Shown: in pieces, positions 34,668-43,687 of the stretch
How the letters are laid out: every line of letters begins with the position of its first letter
Position numbering within the stretch: the first letter of the stretch is position 1
Source: Azospirillum lipoferum
GTDB lineage: Bacteria; Pseudomonadota; Alphaproteobacteria; Azospirillales; Azospirillaceae
DNA: 64,000 bases
Reading direction: 5' to 3'
Assembly (NCBI RefSeq): GCF_024170005.1
Contig: NZ_JALJXJ010000008.1
Location: 310,001 to 374,000 of the forward strand
The notes under the pieces: generated by a model
What the model was told of the DNA's origin: nothing
The model's database searches: none
Seen by the model: only the letters and a program-made list of their open reading frames with translations
Made by a program: the position numbers and the translations under genes

Positions 34668-35204
34668 ATGACCCGTTTTCCTGCGCCGGCCGGCAGAGTG
34701 GCTCTCAAACGCCTGGTCCTTGCATTTGCCGCTGCGGCTCTGCTCGCCGGTTGCCAGATGCCGGGCCTGACGCCGCCGCCGCAACAGACCGCCGCCCTTC
34801 CGCCGCCGGCAGCGCCCAAGCCGCCACCGGAAGCCCGTGGCATCTGGATCGTCGGCAGCCCGGCCCTGCGCGGCACCATCGATCAGGCGACTGCCAGATA
34901 CTCCGGCGGCCCCGACACCAAGCCGCATCTCGACGCCCGCGGCACCGCCGCCGGTTTCCGCGCCTTCTGTGGCGGGGTCGGGCTGGACCATCCCGACATG
35001 GTGGCCTCCGACCGGCCGATCGGTGCGGCCGAGTACCAGCGCTGCCGCGCCGCCAGCATCACGCTGACCCAATATGATTTCGGACCGAAGCGCTTTGTCT
35101 ACGTCAAGGACTCGCACATGATGGCGGTCCCCGGCGTGAACGACTTCGTCGCCAGCTGGGGCCAGACCGGCAAGCCGGTGAGCGCACCGACGGCCGGGAG
35201 CTGA
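34668..35204 (+). CDS. Short PstS-like (phosphate-binding-like) lipoprotein
   Basis: 178 residues; SD GAGGAGAG. Lipoprotein signal with lipobox LLAGC (Cys29), a Pro-rich linker (about 36-55), then a domain resembling both ends of the phosphate-binding protein fold: WIVGSPALRGTIDQATARYSGG, the region RGTAAGFRAFCGGVGLDHPDMVASDRPI (compare PstS GTGGGFKxFC, DI..ASR) and KRFVYVKDSHMMAVPGVNDFV. PstS proteins are usually about 350 residues, so the second lobe is largely missing. It may sense or bind an anion, or be a structural relic. No pst transport genes nearby. Confidence 0.7.
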   Translation: MTRFPAPAGRVALKRLVLAFAAAALLAGCQMPGLTPPPQQTAALPPPAAPKPPPEARGIWIVGSPALRGTIDQATARYSGGPDTKPHLDARGTAAGFRAFCGGVGLDHPDMVASDRPIGAAEYQRCRAASITLTQYDFGPKRFVYVKDSHMMAVPGVNDFVASWGQTGKPVSAPTAGS

Positions 35205-35226
35205 GCGGCCGGGAGCCGAGGGGTGC

Positions 35227-36777
35227 TCACCCCGCCGCGAACAGGCCGCCCTCGTCGGACGCGTCGGCGGCATCATCGGCGTTGGGATCGCCCAGCGCGG
35301 TTTCCCAGCCCAGCGCCGGCAGGGCGATGGCGCGGGTGTTGCCCAGGCCGCTGCGGCTGGCGATGAAGCCGCGCTGTTCCATGTAGGTCAGCAGGCGGCG
35401 TCCGCGTCCCTTCGACCGGCTGCCGCAGGCGCGGGCCACGTCGGCGTCGGACGGGCAGGGAGCGTGGTCGAGGGCCGCACGGGCCAGCAGCAGGAAGACC
35501 GGCTGGATGTCCTCCGCCAGGGTGGCGGCGACCTCCGTCGCGCGCTGCCAGGCGGGATCGTCGCCGCTGCCGGCCCCGGCGCGGGCGGTCGCCAGACGGC
35601 GGCGGAAGGCGGGCAGGGCCAGCCGGTCGCCATCCACTCCGCGGCCCCGGCAGCGCACCAGGAAATCCTGGTACAGAACGGCGAGCGAGCGGTAGGGCGC
35701 CTCCGGGTCGGCCAGCACCTCGGCCAGCACCTCGTCATACCGGGCCTCGCGCTCGGCAGCCTGTTCCGGGGTTTCCTCCGGCTCCAGCGGCAGTAGAGCG
35801 GGTTGCTCGGCCTCATCGTCCGGAGAGGGCGGCGGGGCGGCGGGACGGCCGCGCGCCAGCTGCGCCATCAGGTCGGCGCTGGCCGAGGTGGAGGGGCGGC
35901 GCACGTAGCGCGGCGGTTCCGGCCCGGTCGTGGTGAAGATCAGGTCGCGGGCGTCCTCCACCGGGGTGGCGGGGGGCGGCATCAGGGTCGGGCTGCCGGT
36001 GCGGCCCTGGGTTTCCACCGCGCCGATGCGCAGCGGCAGCGGCCGGCGCGACAAAGCGGGGCCGAGCGCGATGAAATGGCCGCGCTCCAGGTCGCGGAAC
36101 ATTTCCGCCTGCCGGCGTTCCATCCCCAGCAGGTCGGCGGCGCGCGCCATGTCGATGTCGAGGAAGGTGCGGCCCATCAGGAAGTTCGACGCCTCGGCCG
36201 CGACGTTCTTCGCCAGCTTCGCCAGACGCTGGGTGGCGATCACCCCGGCCAGTCCGCGCTTGCGCCCGCGGCACATCAGGTTGGTCATGGCGCCGAGCGA
36301 GACCTTGCGCGCCTCGTCCGACACCTCGCCGGCGGCCGACGGGGCGAAGAGCTGCGCCTCGTCCACCACCACCAGCATCGGATACCAGAAATCGCGGTCG
36401 GCATCGAACAGCCCGCCCAGAAAGGCGGCGGCGTGGCGCATCTGCATTTCCGCGTCGAGCCCTTCCAGGTTCAGGACGACGGAGACGCGGTGCTGGCGCA
36501 CGCGGGCGGCGACCGATTGCAGCGCGGCCTCGCTGTGCGCGTCGGCCTCCACCACCACATGGCCGAAGCGTTCGGCCAGGGTGACGAAGTCGCCCTCCGG
36601 GTCGATCACCGCCTGCTGCACCCATTGGGCGCTCTGTTCGATCAGCCGGCGCAGCAGGTGCGACTTGCCGGAGCCGGAATTGCCCTGGACCAGCAGACGG
36701 GTCGCCAGCAGCTCCTCCAGGTCGAGCGTCGCGGCACTGCCCGCGTTCGTCGCCCCCATGTCGATGCCGACCTTCAT
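35227..36777 (-). CDS. HerA/VirB4-like ATPase (DUF87 family)
   Basis: 516 residues. N-terminal RecA-like HerA domain: Walker A GNSGSGKSHLLRRL (about 32-45), AVIDPEGDFVTLAERFG, Walker B PMLVVVDEAQLF, and RGRKRGLAGVIATQRLAKL with an arginine finger region. The second half has a Pro-rich linker (about 270-350) and a C-terminal region with a winged-helix look (YMEQRGFIASRSGLGNTRAIALP). HerA-type ATPases act in DNA translocation or repair with NurA-type nucleases, but no nuclease gene is adjacent. Widely found in alphaproteobacteria as a chromosomal ATP-binding protein. Confidence 0.88.
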   Translation of the reverse strand: MKVGIDMGATNAGSAATLDLEELLATRLLVQGNSGSGKSHLLRRLIEQSAQWVQQAVIDPEGDFVTLAERFGHVVVEADAHSEAALQSVAARVRQHRVSVVLNLEGLDAEMQMRHAAAFLGGLFDADRDFWYPMLVVVDEAQLFAPSAAGEVSDEARKVSLGAMTNLMCRGRKRGLAGVIATQRLAKLAKNVAAEASNFLMGRTFLDIDMARAADLLGMERRQAEMFRDLERGHFIALGPALSRRPLPLRIGAVETQGRTGSPTLMPPPATPVEDARDLIFTTTGPEPPRYVRRPSTSASADLMAQLARGRPAAPPPSPDDEAEQPALLPLEPEETPEQAAEREARYDEVLAEVLADPEAPYRSLAVLYQDFLVRCRGRGVDGDRLALPAFRRRLATARAGAGSGDDPAWQRATEVAATLAEDIQPVFLLLARAALDHAPCPSDADVARACGSRSKGRGRRLLTYMEQRGFIASRSGLGNTRAIALPALGWETALGDPNADDAADASDEGGLFAAG

Positions 36778-36986
36778 CCCGCTCGCCTCCCACTCACCCG
36801 AACCGCCCCCTTGAAGACGGGGGACTTCCTATAGCGCAGGCAGACGCGGCGATACGAGGATTCGATTCGGGACAGGTGGGTTTGCCGGGGAGAGAACAAC
36901 GTGGCGCTGCGGTCATGAAACCGCAAACAAGCTCTGTTACAAGCAAGTGCTGATCTTATGTCGGATCGGCGCTGGCGGACCGAGCG

Positions 36987-38858
36987 ATGACTGTGCTGAC
37001 CACCATAGAAGCCGGGGCCAAAGCCGGAAGGCCGGAAAGCGAGCGTGCCGAGTCCTATGGCGCGCATTGGGATGCCGTCGGCTCGGCTGAGGGCGAGGCC
37101 GCATCGTTCGATTGGGCATCGGCGGTCGGGGCCCTGCGCTACGCCTTCCAACCCATCGTCCAGCTGCGGTCCGGCCGCTGCCATGGCTATGAGGCGCTGC
37201 TGCGCGGGTTCGAGCGCACTGGCTTCGCCAACGCGGGAGACCTGCTGGACGCCGCCGAAGCCGCCGGGCTGCTGGCAACGGTGGAGACCGCGCTGCACGC
37301 CAAGGCGGTCGCCGCCTACTGCGCGCTGTCGGGCTGGAACGAGGCGAAGCTGTTCCTGAACCTCGACGCCCGGCTGATCGGACGGCCCGACTCGCCCTGG
37401 CTTTCCCGTGACCCGGCCGCCGCGCGCAACAGCGGCATCGTGCTGGAGCTTTCGGAAAGCCGGCCGGTGCCAAGCGAGATCGTGGTCGACAGGGCGGTCG
37501 ACCGCTACCGCCAGAGCGGGGCCGGCATTGCCATCGACGATTTCGGCGTCGGGCATTCCGGCCTGCGCACGCTGTATGAGGCGCGGCCGGATTATGTGAA
37601 GATCGACCGTTTCTTCATCGCCGGCATCGATGCGGATGCGCGCAAGCGGGCGCTGGTGGCGGCGCTGGCCGGCCATGCCCATGCGCTGGGCATCCAGATC
37701 GTGGCCGAGGGGGTGGAGACCGTCACCGAGTTCTACACCTGCCGCGATCTCGGCTGCGACTTCGCCCAGGGCTTCCTGATCGCCCGGCCGCGCGTCGATC
37801 TGACCGCCGTGCCGAACCGCTATCCGGTGGTCGAGGATCTCAACCGCAAGGACCGCCGCCAGCCCAGCGAGTCGCACCGCCGGCTGTCGGAGGTGATCGA
37901 ACGGCTGCCGCCGTTGCGGGTCGATTCGCGCAAGACCGATTTGCTGGACTATTTCCGCCGCGAGGGCAGCGCCGCCATCGCGCCGATCATCGACGAGCAT
38001 GACCGGCCGCTGGGCCTGATCCGCGAGCGCGACCTGAAGCGCTTCGTCTATTCGCGGTTCGGCGGGGAGCTGCTGCGCAACCGCGGCCTGGGCGACCGGC
38101 TGGACGATCTGGTCATCCGCTCGCCGGTCTGCGACATCTCCACCCCGCTGGACCGGGTGATCGAGGCCTTCTCCACCGAATCCGCCGCCGACGGGATCGT
38201 CATCGTCGAGGGTGGCGCCTATGCCGGGGTGCTGTCGAGCGGTGCGCTGCTGCGGCTGGTGCATGAGCGCAATCTGGCGATGGCGACCGACCAGAACCCG
38301 CTGACCCGGCTGCCCGGCAATGCGGCGATCCTGCGCCACATCGAAGGGGCGCTGGCCGACTCGGGGCGCGGCCATGTGCTGGCCTATCTGGATTTCGACA
38401 ACTTCAAACCCTTCAACGACAATTTCGGCTTCCGCCAGGGCGACCGCGCCATCCTGATGTTCAGCGAGCGGCTGAAGGCCTGGGCCGGCAGCGCCGGGGC
38501 CGCCGCCAGGGCTGCCGACGCCTTCGCCGGCCATATCGGTGGCGACGACTTCTTCCTGGGCGTCAGCGGCGGCGAGGAGAGCGAGGTGCTGACCCGTCTG
38601 GCGGAGTTGCTGGCGCTGTTCCGTTCGGATGCCGAGAGCCTCTACGACGCGGAAACGCGGGTCAGCGGCGGCTTCCTGGCGAAGGACCGTTATGGTGCGT
38701 TGCGGCGCTTTCCGCTGCTGGCGGCCAGCGGGGTGGCGGTGGTGATCCCGCCCGGCCTGCATGGGCTGACACCCGACGCCATCAACACCGCCATCGCCGA
38801 CCACAAGGCCGCCGCCAAGGGGGCGGAGGACAAGCTGTGCGTGGTACGGCTGGCGTGA
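36987..38858 (+). CDS. EAL-CBS-GGDEF cyclic-di-GMP turnover protein
   Basis: 623 residues with no membrane segment. Order: EAL phosphodiesterase (FQPIV, YEALLRGF with EAL at 69-71, FLNLDARL, ELSES, IDDFGVGHSGL, VKIDRFFI, VAEGVET), a CBS pair (about 305-430: VIERLPPLRVDSRKTD, IIDEHDRPLGLIRERDLKRF), and GGDEF cyclase (LTRLPGNAAI, LDFDNFKPFND, HIGGDDFF near 518). The EAL catalytic residues are present. The GGDEF motif reads GGDDF, seen in other EAL-CBS-GGDEF proteins, so cyclase activity is possible but not certain. The CBS pair probably binds a nucleotide. Divergent from the HerA-like gene. Confidence 0.93.
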   Translation: MTVLTTIEAGAKAGRPESERAESYGAHWDAVGSAEGEAASFDWASAVGALRYAFQPIVQLRSGRCHGYEALLRGFERTGFANAGDLLDAAEAAGLLATVETALHAKAVAAYCALSGWNEAKLFLNLDARLIGRPDSPWLSRDPAAARNSGIVLELSESRPVPSEIVVDRAVDRYRQSGAGIAIDDFGVGHSGLRTLYEARPDYVKIDRFFIAGIDADARKRALVAALAGHAHALGIQIVAEGVETVTEFYTCRDLGCDFAQGFLIARPRVDLTAVPNRYPVVEDLNRKDRRQPSESHRRLSEVIERLPPLRVDSRKTDLLDYFRREGSAAIAPIIDEHDRPLGLIRERDLKRFVYSRFGGELLRNRGLGDRLDDLVIRSPVCDISTPLDRVIEAFSTESAADGIVIVEGGAYAGVLSSGALLRLVHERNLAMATDQNPLTRLPGNAAILRHIEGALADSGRGHVLAYLDFDNFKPFNDNFGFRQGDRAILMFSERLKAWAGSAGAAARAADAFAGHIGGDDFFLGVSGGEESEVLTRLAELLALFRSDAESLYDAETRVSGGFLAKDRYGALRRFPLLAASGVAVVIPPGLHGLTPDAINTAIADHKAAAKGAEDKLCVVRLA

Positions 38859-38878
38859 GGGCTGCTACGGCGCCCCCC

Positions 38879-39658
38879 TCACGCATAATCCCGGAAGCTT
38901 TCCGCCGTGGCACGGTCGTAGCCCTGGCTGGCGCGCAGAAGCTGCAACGTGTAGGGCTCGCGCGCGGCACCGCGGCGCAGGTCCTCCACGCTCATCTCCT
39001 CTACCAGCCGGCCGCGGTTCATCACCGCCAGCCGGTCGCACAGGTTGGCGACGACGGCGAGGTTGTGGGTGACCAGCACCAGGGTCAGGCCATGCTCCAT
39101 CCGCAGCCGGCGCAGCAGGTTCAGGATCTCCGCCTGGACCGACACGTCGAGCGCCGAGGTCGGCTCGTCCAGCAGAAGCACCCGCGGTTCCAGCACCAGG
39201 GCGCGGGCGATGGCGACGCGCTGGCGCTGGCCGCCGGAGAGCTGGTGCGGGTAGCGGAAGCGGAAGGAAGGACCGAGCCCGACGTCGCGCAGTACCCGGT
39301 CGATGCGGGCGTCGGCATCGCCCAGCCCGTGGATGGCGATCGGTTCCGCCAGGATGCGGTCCACCGTGTGGCGCGGGTGCAGCGAGCCGTAGGGATCCTG
39401 GAACACCATCTGGCAGAGCTTGTAGAAACCCTTTTGCCGCACCGGTCCCTGTTCCGTGCCGGCGACGGCGATGCGGCCGGTCCACTCGTCGTTCAGGCCG
39501 CTGACCGCGCGCAGGACGGTGGATTTGCCCGAGCCCGACTCGCCGACGAGGCCGAAGCTCTCGCCCTCGCGCACCGACAGGGTGACGCCGTCCACCGCGG
39601 TGACGGTATCGACGCCCTGGCCGAAGCGGACTCGCAGGTCCCGGATGTCGATCATCAT
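38879..39658 (-). CDS. Dipeptide/oligopeptide-type ABC transporter ATPase (DppF/OppF-like)
   Basis: 259 residues from the ATG at 39658, which follows the preceding stop by two bases with GGAGGG upstream. Walker A GESGSGKST, Q-loop FQDPYGSLHPRHTV, signature LSGGQRQR, Walker B LLLDEPTSALD and switch region VTHNLAV are intact. The LHPRHT Q-loop segment is typical of the OppF/DppF class. Last gene of a four-gene minus-strand operon. Confidence 0.93.
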   Translation of the reverse strand: MMIDIRDLRVRFGQGVDTVTAVDGVTLSVREGESFGLVGESGSGKSTVLRAVSGLNDEWTGRIAVAGTEQGPVRQKGFYKLCQMVFQDPYGSLHPRHTVDRILAEPIAIHGLGDADARIDRVLRDVGLGPSFRFRYPHQLSGGQRQRVAIARALVLEPRVLLLDEPTSALDVSVQAEILNLLRRLRMEHGLTLVLVTHNLAVVANLCDRLAVMNRGRLVEEMSVEDLRRGAAREPYTLQLLRASQGYDRATAESFRDYA

Positions 39659-39660
39659 CC

Positions 39661-40506
39661 TCAACCCTCCAGCCAAGCGGGATCGCGGCTCAGCACCGGC
39701 AGATCGCCGGGCGGCTCGTCGATCCTGGGCAGGCTGGCCAGCAGGCCGCGGGTGTAGGGGTGCTGCGCCGCGTGCAGCTCCGATGCGCGGCAGCTCTCCA
39801 CCACCCGGCCGGCATACATGATCAGGATGCGGTCGCAGAAGGAGGCGACGAGGTTCAGATCGTGGCTGACGAAGATCATGCCCATCCCGCGCTGGGAACA
39901 GAGGTCGTCGAGGATCGCCAGCACCTGCATCTGCACGGTGACGTCCAGCGCGGAGGTCGGCTCGTCGGCGATCAGCAGGTCGGGGTCGGGGATCAGCATC
40001 ATCGCGATCATGATGCGCTGGCCCATGCCGCCCGACACCTCGTGCGGGTAGCGGTCATAGACCCGCTCCGGATCGCGGATGCGCACGGCGGCCAGCATCT
40101 CCAGTGCGCGGCGCTTCGCCTCGGCGGCGCCGGCCTTGCTGTGGACGCGGTAGGCTTCGGCGATCTGGTGGCCGACGGTCATCACCGGGTTGAGCGAGTA
40201 TTTCGGATCCTGCATCACTATGGCGATGCGCCGGCCGCGGATGTCGCGCATCCGCCTGGCCGACGCCGCCAGCAGATCCTCGCCGCGGAAGGCCAGCCGG
40301 TCGGCACTGACCCGGCCCGGCGGCGGCACGAGGCGCAGGATCGAGCGGCCGGTCATCGACTTGCCGGACCCCGACTCGCCGACGATGCCCAGCTTCTCCC
40401 GTCCCAGAGTGAAGGAAACGCCGCGCACCGCCTCGGCCATGCCGGTGCGGGTGGGGAAGGCGACACGAAGGTTGGAGACGTCCAGAAGGGGAGAATTATC
40501 GGCCAT
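39661..40506 (-). CDS. Dipeptide/oligopeptide-type ABC transporter ATPase (DppD/OppD-like)
   Basis: 281 residues. Walker A GESGSGKSM, Q-loop MQDPKYSLNPVMTV, signature region EVSGGMGQR, Walker B LLIADEPTSALD and VSHDLNL. SGGMGQR and the SLNPV segment are typical of OppD/DppD. The C-terminus has HPYTRGLLASLP, the usual peptide-transporter ending, but the Cys-rich Fe-S region of classical OppD is short. Separated from the permease by three bases. Confidence 0.93.
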   Translation of the reverse strand: MADNSPLLDVSNLRVAFPTRTGMAEAVRGVSFTLGREKLGIVGESGSGKSMTGRSILRLVPPPGRVSADRLAFRGEDLLAASARRMRDIRGRRIAIVMQDPKYSLNPVMTVGHQIAEAYRVHSKAGAAEAKRRALEMLAAVRIRDPERVYDRYPHEVSGGMGQRIMIAMMLIPDPDLLIADEPTSALDVTVQMQVLAILDDLCSQRGMGMIFVSHDLNLVASFCDRILIMYAGRVVESCRASELHAAQHPYTRGLLASLPRIDEPPGDLPVLSRDPAWLEG

Positions 40507-40509
40507 GGC

Positions 40510-41430
40510 TCAGTCCCCTTTCGGGTCCAGCACGTCGCGCAGCCCGTCGCCCAGCAGGTTGAAGCCCAGGCTGACGATGAAGATGGCGAATCCCGGCATG
40601 GCGGCGACCCACCATTGCTCCAGCACATATTGCCGGCCGCTGGCGATCATCGCTCCCCATTCCGGCAGCGGCGGCTGGGCACCGAGGCCGAGGAAGCCGA
40701 GGCCGGCGGCGGTCAGGATCACGCCGGCCATGTCCAGCGTCGTCCGCACGATCAGCGAGGCGACGCACAGCGGCATGATGTGGCCCAGGATGATGCGCAG
40801 GCTGGAGGCGCCTTGCAGCCGGGCGGCGCTGATGAAGTCGGCGCGGCGGACGGTCAGCGTCTCCGCCCGCGCGATGCGGGCATAGGGCGGCCAGGAGGTG
40901 ATGGCGATGGCGATCACCGCATTCTCGATGCCGGGGCCGAGTGCTGCGACGAAGGCCAGCGCCAGGATCAGCTTGGGGAAGGCCAGCGCGATGTCGGTGA
41001 TGCGCATCAGCACGGTGTCGACCCAGCCGCCGAAATAGCCGGCGGCCGTGCCGATCACCAGCCCGGCCAGCGGCGCCGTCGCCGCCACCAGCGCCACGAT
41101 CATCAGCGTCAGCCGCGCGCCATGGATCAGGCGAGACAGGATGTCGCGGCCGAAGGCGTCGGTCCCCAGCCAATGCGCCGCACTGGGCGGCAGCAGCCGG
41201 CCGTTCAGATCCTGGGCATAGGGGTGGTAGGGCGCCAGCACCGGCGCCAGTGCGGCGACCACCACCAGGGCCAGCACGATCAGCAACCCGGCGACCGCCA
41301 GCCGGTTGCGGCGGAAGGCGGCCCAGCCGGCCCAGGCGCGGCCCAGGCGGGCCTGGGCGCGGGAGTGCGGCGTGTCGGTGGTCAGCCAGTCCCGCCAGCC
41401 GGCGGAGGGAGTGTCGGTGCGCGCGGTCAT
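40510..41430 (-). CDS. Dipeptide-type ABC transporter permease (DppC/OppC-like)
   Basis: 306 residues. N-terminal cytosolic stretch, a first helix (LAVAGLLIVLALVVVAALAPVL), the OppC signature AHWLGTDAFGRDILSRLIHGARLTL and the EAA-type coupling loop (SAARLQGASSLRIILGHIMP). About six helices. Its start overlaps the stop of the DppB-like gene by four bases. Confidence 0.95.
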   Translation of the reverse strand: MTARTDTPSAGWRDWLTTDTPHSRAQARLGRAWAGWAAFRRNRLAVAGLLIVLALVVVAALAPVLAPYHPYAQDLNGRLLPPSAAHWLGTDAFGRDILSRLIHGARLTLMIVALVAATAPLAGLVIGTAAGYFGGWVDTVLMRITDIALAFPKLILALAFVAALGPGIENAVIAIAITSWPPYARIARAETLTVRRADFISAARLQGASSLRIILGHIMPLCVASLIVRTTLDMAGVILTAAGLGFLGLGAQPPLPEWGAMIASGRQYVLEQWWVAAMPGFAIFIVSLGFNLLGDGLRDVLDPKGD

Positions 41431-42437
41431 CGGGCCCGGGGATCCAGAAGGCGATAGAGCAGGTCGGACAGCAGGTTCAGCGCGATGAAGACCGCGCCGA
41501 CCACCAGCGTCCCGCCCAGCACCGCGTTCATGTCGGCGCTGAGCAGCGAATTGGTGATGTAGAGCCCGAGGCCGGGCCAGGCGAACACCGTCTCGGTCAG
41601 CACCGACCCTTCCAGCAGCCCGGCATAGGACAGGGCGATGACGGTGATCAGCGGCACCGCGATGTTGCCCAGCGCATGGCGCCAGACCACGCGGGTCTCC
41701 GACAGGCCCTTCACCCGGGCGGTGGTGACGTATTCCTGGCGCAGCTGGTCCAGCATGAAGCCGCGCGTCATCCGCGCGATGTAGGCGACGCTGTAGAGGC
41801 CGAGGATGGCCGACGGCAGCACCAGATGATGCACCGCGTTCCAGAAGATGTCGGTCTCGCCGGCCAGCAGGGCGTCGACCGTGACGATGCCGGTCACCGC
41901 ATCGACCATCCCTTCATAAAAGACGTCGACCCGGCCCGGCCCCGGCACCCAGTCGAGCCTGGCGTAGAACAGCAGCAGCGCCATCAGCCCCAGCCAGAAG
42001 ATCGGCACCGAATGGCCGATCAGGCCGAGCAGGCGGATGGCGTGGTCGGGCCAGCGCCCGCGGTGGGTGGCGGCGAACACGCCGGCCGGCACGCCCAGCA
42101 ATGCACCGATGACGACCGCAACCGTCGCCAGTTCCAGCGTCGCCGGGAAGACGCGCAACACATCCTCCAGCACGGGGCGGGAGGTCAGCACCGAGGTGCC
42201 GAGGTCGCCCTGAATCACGTCGCCGACATAGCGGAGGAACTGTTGCCACAGCGGCAGGTCGAGGCCCAGCTGCGTGCGCATCTGCGCATAGCTCTCCGCA
42301 CTCGCCCGGTCGCCGAGCGCGGACAGCACCGGATCGATCGGCACGACGCGGCCGATCAGGAAGGTGACCAGCAGCAGGCCCAGCAGGGTGGCGGCGACCG
42401 TGACCAGCAGGGTCAGGCCGCGTTTCAGCGTAGGCAA
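41427..42437 (-). CDS. Dipeptide-type ABC transporter permease (DppB/OppB-like)
   Basis: 336 residues with six helices. OppB features: N-terminal helix (LLVTVAATLLGLLLVTFLIGRVVPIDPV), DLPLWQQFLRYVGDVIQGDLGTS, the loop YVTTARVKGLSETRVVWRHALGN (EAA loop) and the last helices with LLSDLLYRLLDPRAR. First gene of the operon, with 132 bp between it and trxB upstream. No solute-binding protein gene is present at either end, so the cargo cannot be read from this locus. Confidence 0.95.
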   Translation of the reverse strand: MPTLKRGLTLLVTVAATLLGLLLVTFLIGRVVPIDPVLSALGDRASAESYAQMRTQLGLDLPLWQQFLRYVGDVIQGDLGTSVLTSRPVLEDVLRVFPATLELATVAVVIGALLGVPAGVFAATHRGRWPDHAIRLLGLIGHSVPIFWLGLMALLLFYARLDWVPGPGRVDVFYEGMVDAVTGIVTVDALLAGETDIFWNAVHHLVLPSAILGLYSVAYIARMTRGFMLDQLRQEYVTTARVKGLSETRVVWRHALGNIAVPLITVIALSYAGLLEGSVLTETVFAWPGLGLYITNSLLSADMNAVLGGTLVVGAVFIALNLLSDLLYRLLDPRAR

Positions 42438-42525
42438 GAGGACTCCCTCGCGGTTGGAGGCGCTAGGGAATCACAGTCGGGGCTTTGTGCAAAGCCCGTC
42501 AAGGGCATAGGGGAATATTCGCTCG

Positions 42526-42554
42526 CCTCCCCGTCCCGGAGCGGGACGGGGAGG
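42526..42554. terminator. Perfect 13-bp hairpin between trxB and the transporter operon
   Basis: CCTCCCCGTCCCG pairs with CGGGACGGGGAGG around a GAG loop, with T6 downstream on the plus strand only (42560-42565). On the trxB (minus) side there is no U-run, so it may work as an mRNA 3' end stabiliser or a partial terminator. A similar hairpin occurs at 56449. Confidence 0.55.
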
Positions 42555-42569
42555 GAGTGTTTTTTCAGT

Positions 42570-43574
42570 TCACCAGGTACCGGCCGGGCTCTGGTCGCCA
42601 TGGGCACCGGCGGCGGGCTCGTGGTGGGCGAGCCAGCGCTCGGCCTCCAATGCCGCCATGCAGCCCATGCCGGCGGCGGTGACCGCCTGACGGTAGACCT
42701 TGTCCTTCACGTCGCCGGCGGCGAAGACGCCGGGGATGTTGGTGGCGGTCGAATCGGGCACGGTGACGATGTAGCCCGCCTCGTCCATCTCCACCTTGCC
42801 CTGGAAGATGCCGGTCGCCGGCACATGGCCGATGGCGACGAAGACGCCGGCCACCGGGATGACGCGCTCCTCGCCCGACTTGACGTTCTTCACGCGCACG
42901 CCGGTGACGGCGCGCGGGTTGCCCATGGTGCCGTCGCCCTCGCCGACGATCTCCTCCACCGTGCTGTCCCACACCACCTCGATCTTCGGGTGGCGGAACA
43001 GGCGGTCCTGCATGATGCGTTCGGCGCGGAAGCTGTCGCGGCGGTGGATGACCGTCACCTTGCTGGCGTGGTTGGTCAGGTACAGCGCCTCCTCGACGGC
43101 GGAGTTGCCGCCGCCGACGACCGCAACCTCCTTGCCGCGGAAGAAGAAGCCATCACAGGTGGCGCAGGCCGACACGCCGAAGCCGCGATAGATCTCTTCC
43201 GTCGAGATGCCGAGCCAGCGCGCCTGGGCGCCGGTGGCGATGATGACGCTGTCGGCGGTGTAGGTGTCGCCACTGTCGCCCTTGCAGACGAAGGGACGCT
43301 TGGTGAAGTCGACGTCGGTGATCAGGTCGAACACCATCTTCGTGCCGACATGCTCCGCCTGCTTCTGCATCTGCTCCATCAGCCAGGGGCCCTGGATCGG
43401 ATCGGCGAAGCCGGGGAAATTCTCCACATCGGTGGTGATCATCAGCTGGCCGCCCGGCTGCATGCCCTGGACCATCAGCGGTTCCAGGTTGGCGCGCGCG
43501 GCATAGATCGCGGCGGTGTAGCCGGCCGGGCCGGCGCCGATGATGAGGACCTTGGTGTGGTGCGTGGTGGCCAT
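42570..43574 (-). CDS. trxB: Thioredoxin-disulfide reductase
   Basis: 334 residues, complete. FAD-binding GAGPAGYTAAIYAARA near the N-terminus, NADPH-binding GGGNSAVEEALYL, the redox pair SACATCDGFFF (Cys137, Cys140) and the C-terminal FAD motif GVFAAGDVKDK. Reduces thioredoxin with NADPH. Transcribed on its own; a 113-bp gap separates it from the gene upstream. Confidence 0.98.
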   Translation of the reverse strand: MATTHHTKVLIIGAGPAGYTAAIYAARANLEPLMVQGMQPGGQLMITTDVENFPGFADPIQGPWLMEQMQKQAEHVGTKMVFDLITDVDFTKRPFVCKGDSGDTYTADSVIIATGAQARWLGISTEEIYRGFGVSACATCDGFFFRGKEVAVVGGGNSAVEEALYLTNHASKVTVIHRRDSFRAERIMQDRLFRHPKIEVVWDSTVEEIVGEGDGTMGNPRAVTGVRVKNVKSGEERVIPVAGVFVAIGHVPATGIFQGKVEMDEAGYIVTVPDSTATNIPGVFAAGDVKDKVYRQAVTAAGMGCMAALEAERWLAHHEPAAGAHGDQSPAGTW

Positions 43575-43687
43575 GGGTCTGATCCCGCAAGATATCGGCA
43601 GAAAGGGGTCGCGATTGGAACGCTTCTAAGCTTTACATGACGGGCCGATTCACGCTTCAAGGCGTGTCCGCCTTTTCGCGATCGGCC

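Noticed and set aside
36774..38804. A 676-residue open frame antisense to the EAL-CBS-GGDEF gene
   Set aside because: The plus-strand protein has catalytic motifs in order; this frame has none.
41250..43640. A 796-residue open frame antisense to the transporter permeases and trxB
   Set aside because: Shadow of real minus-strand genes; no family motif and no SD.
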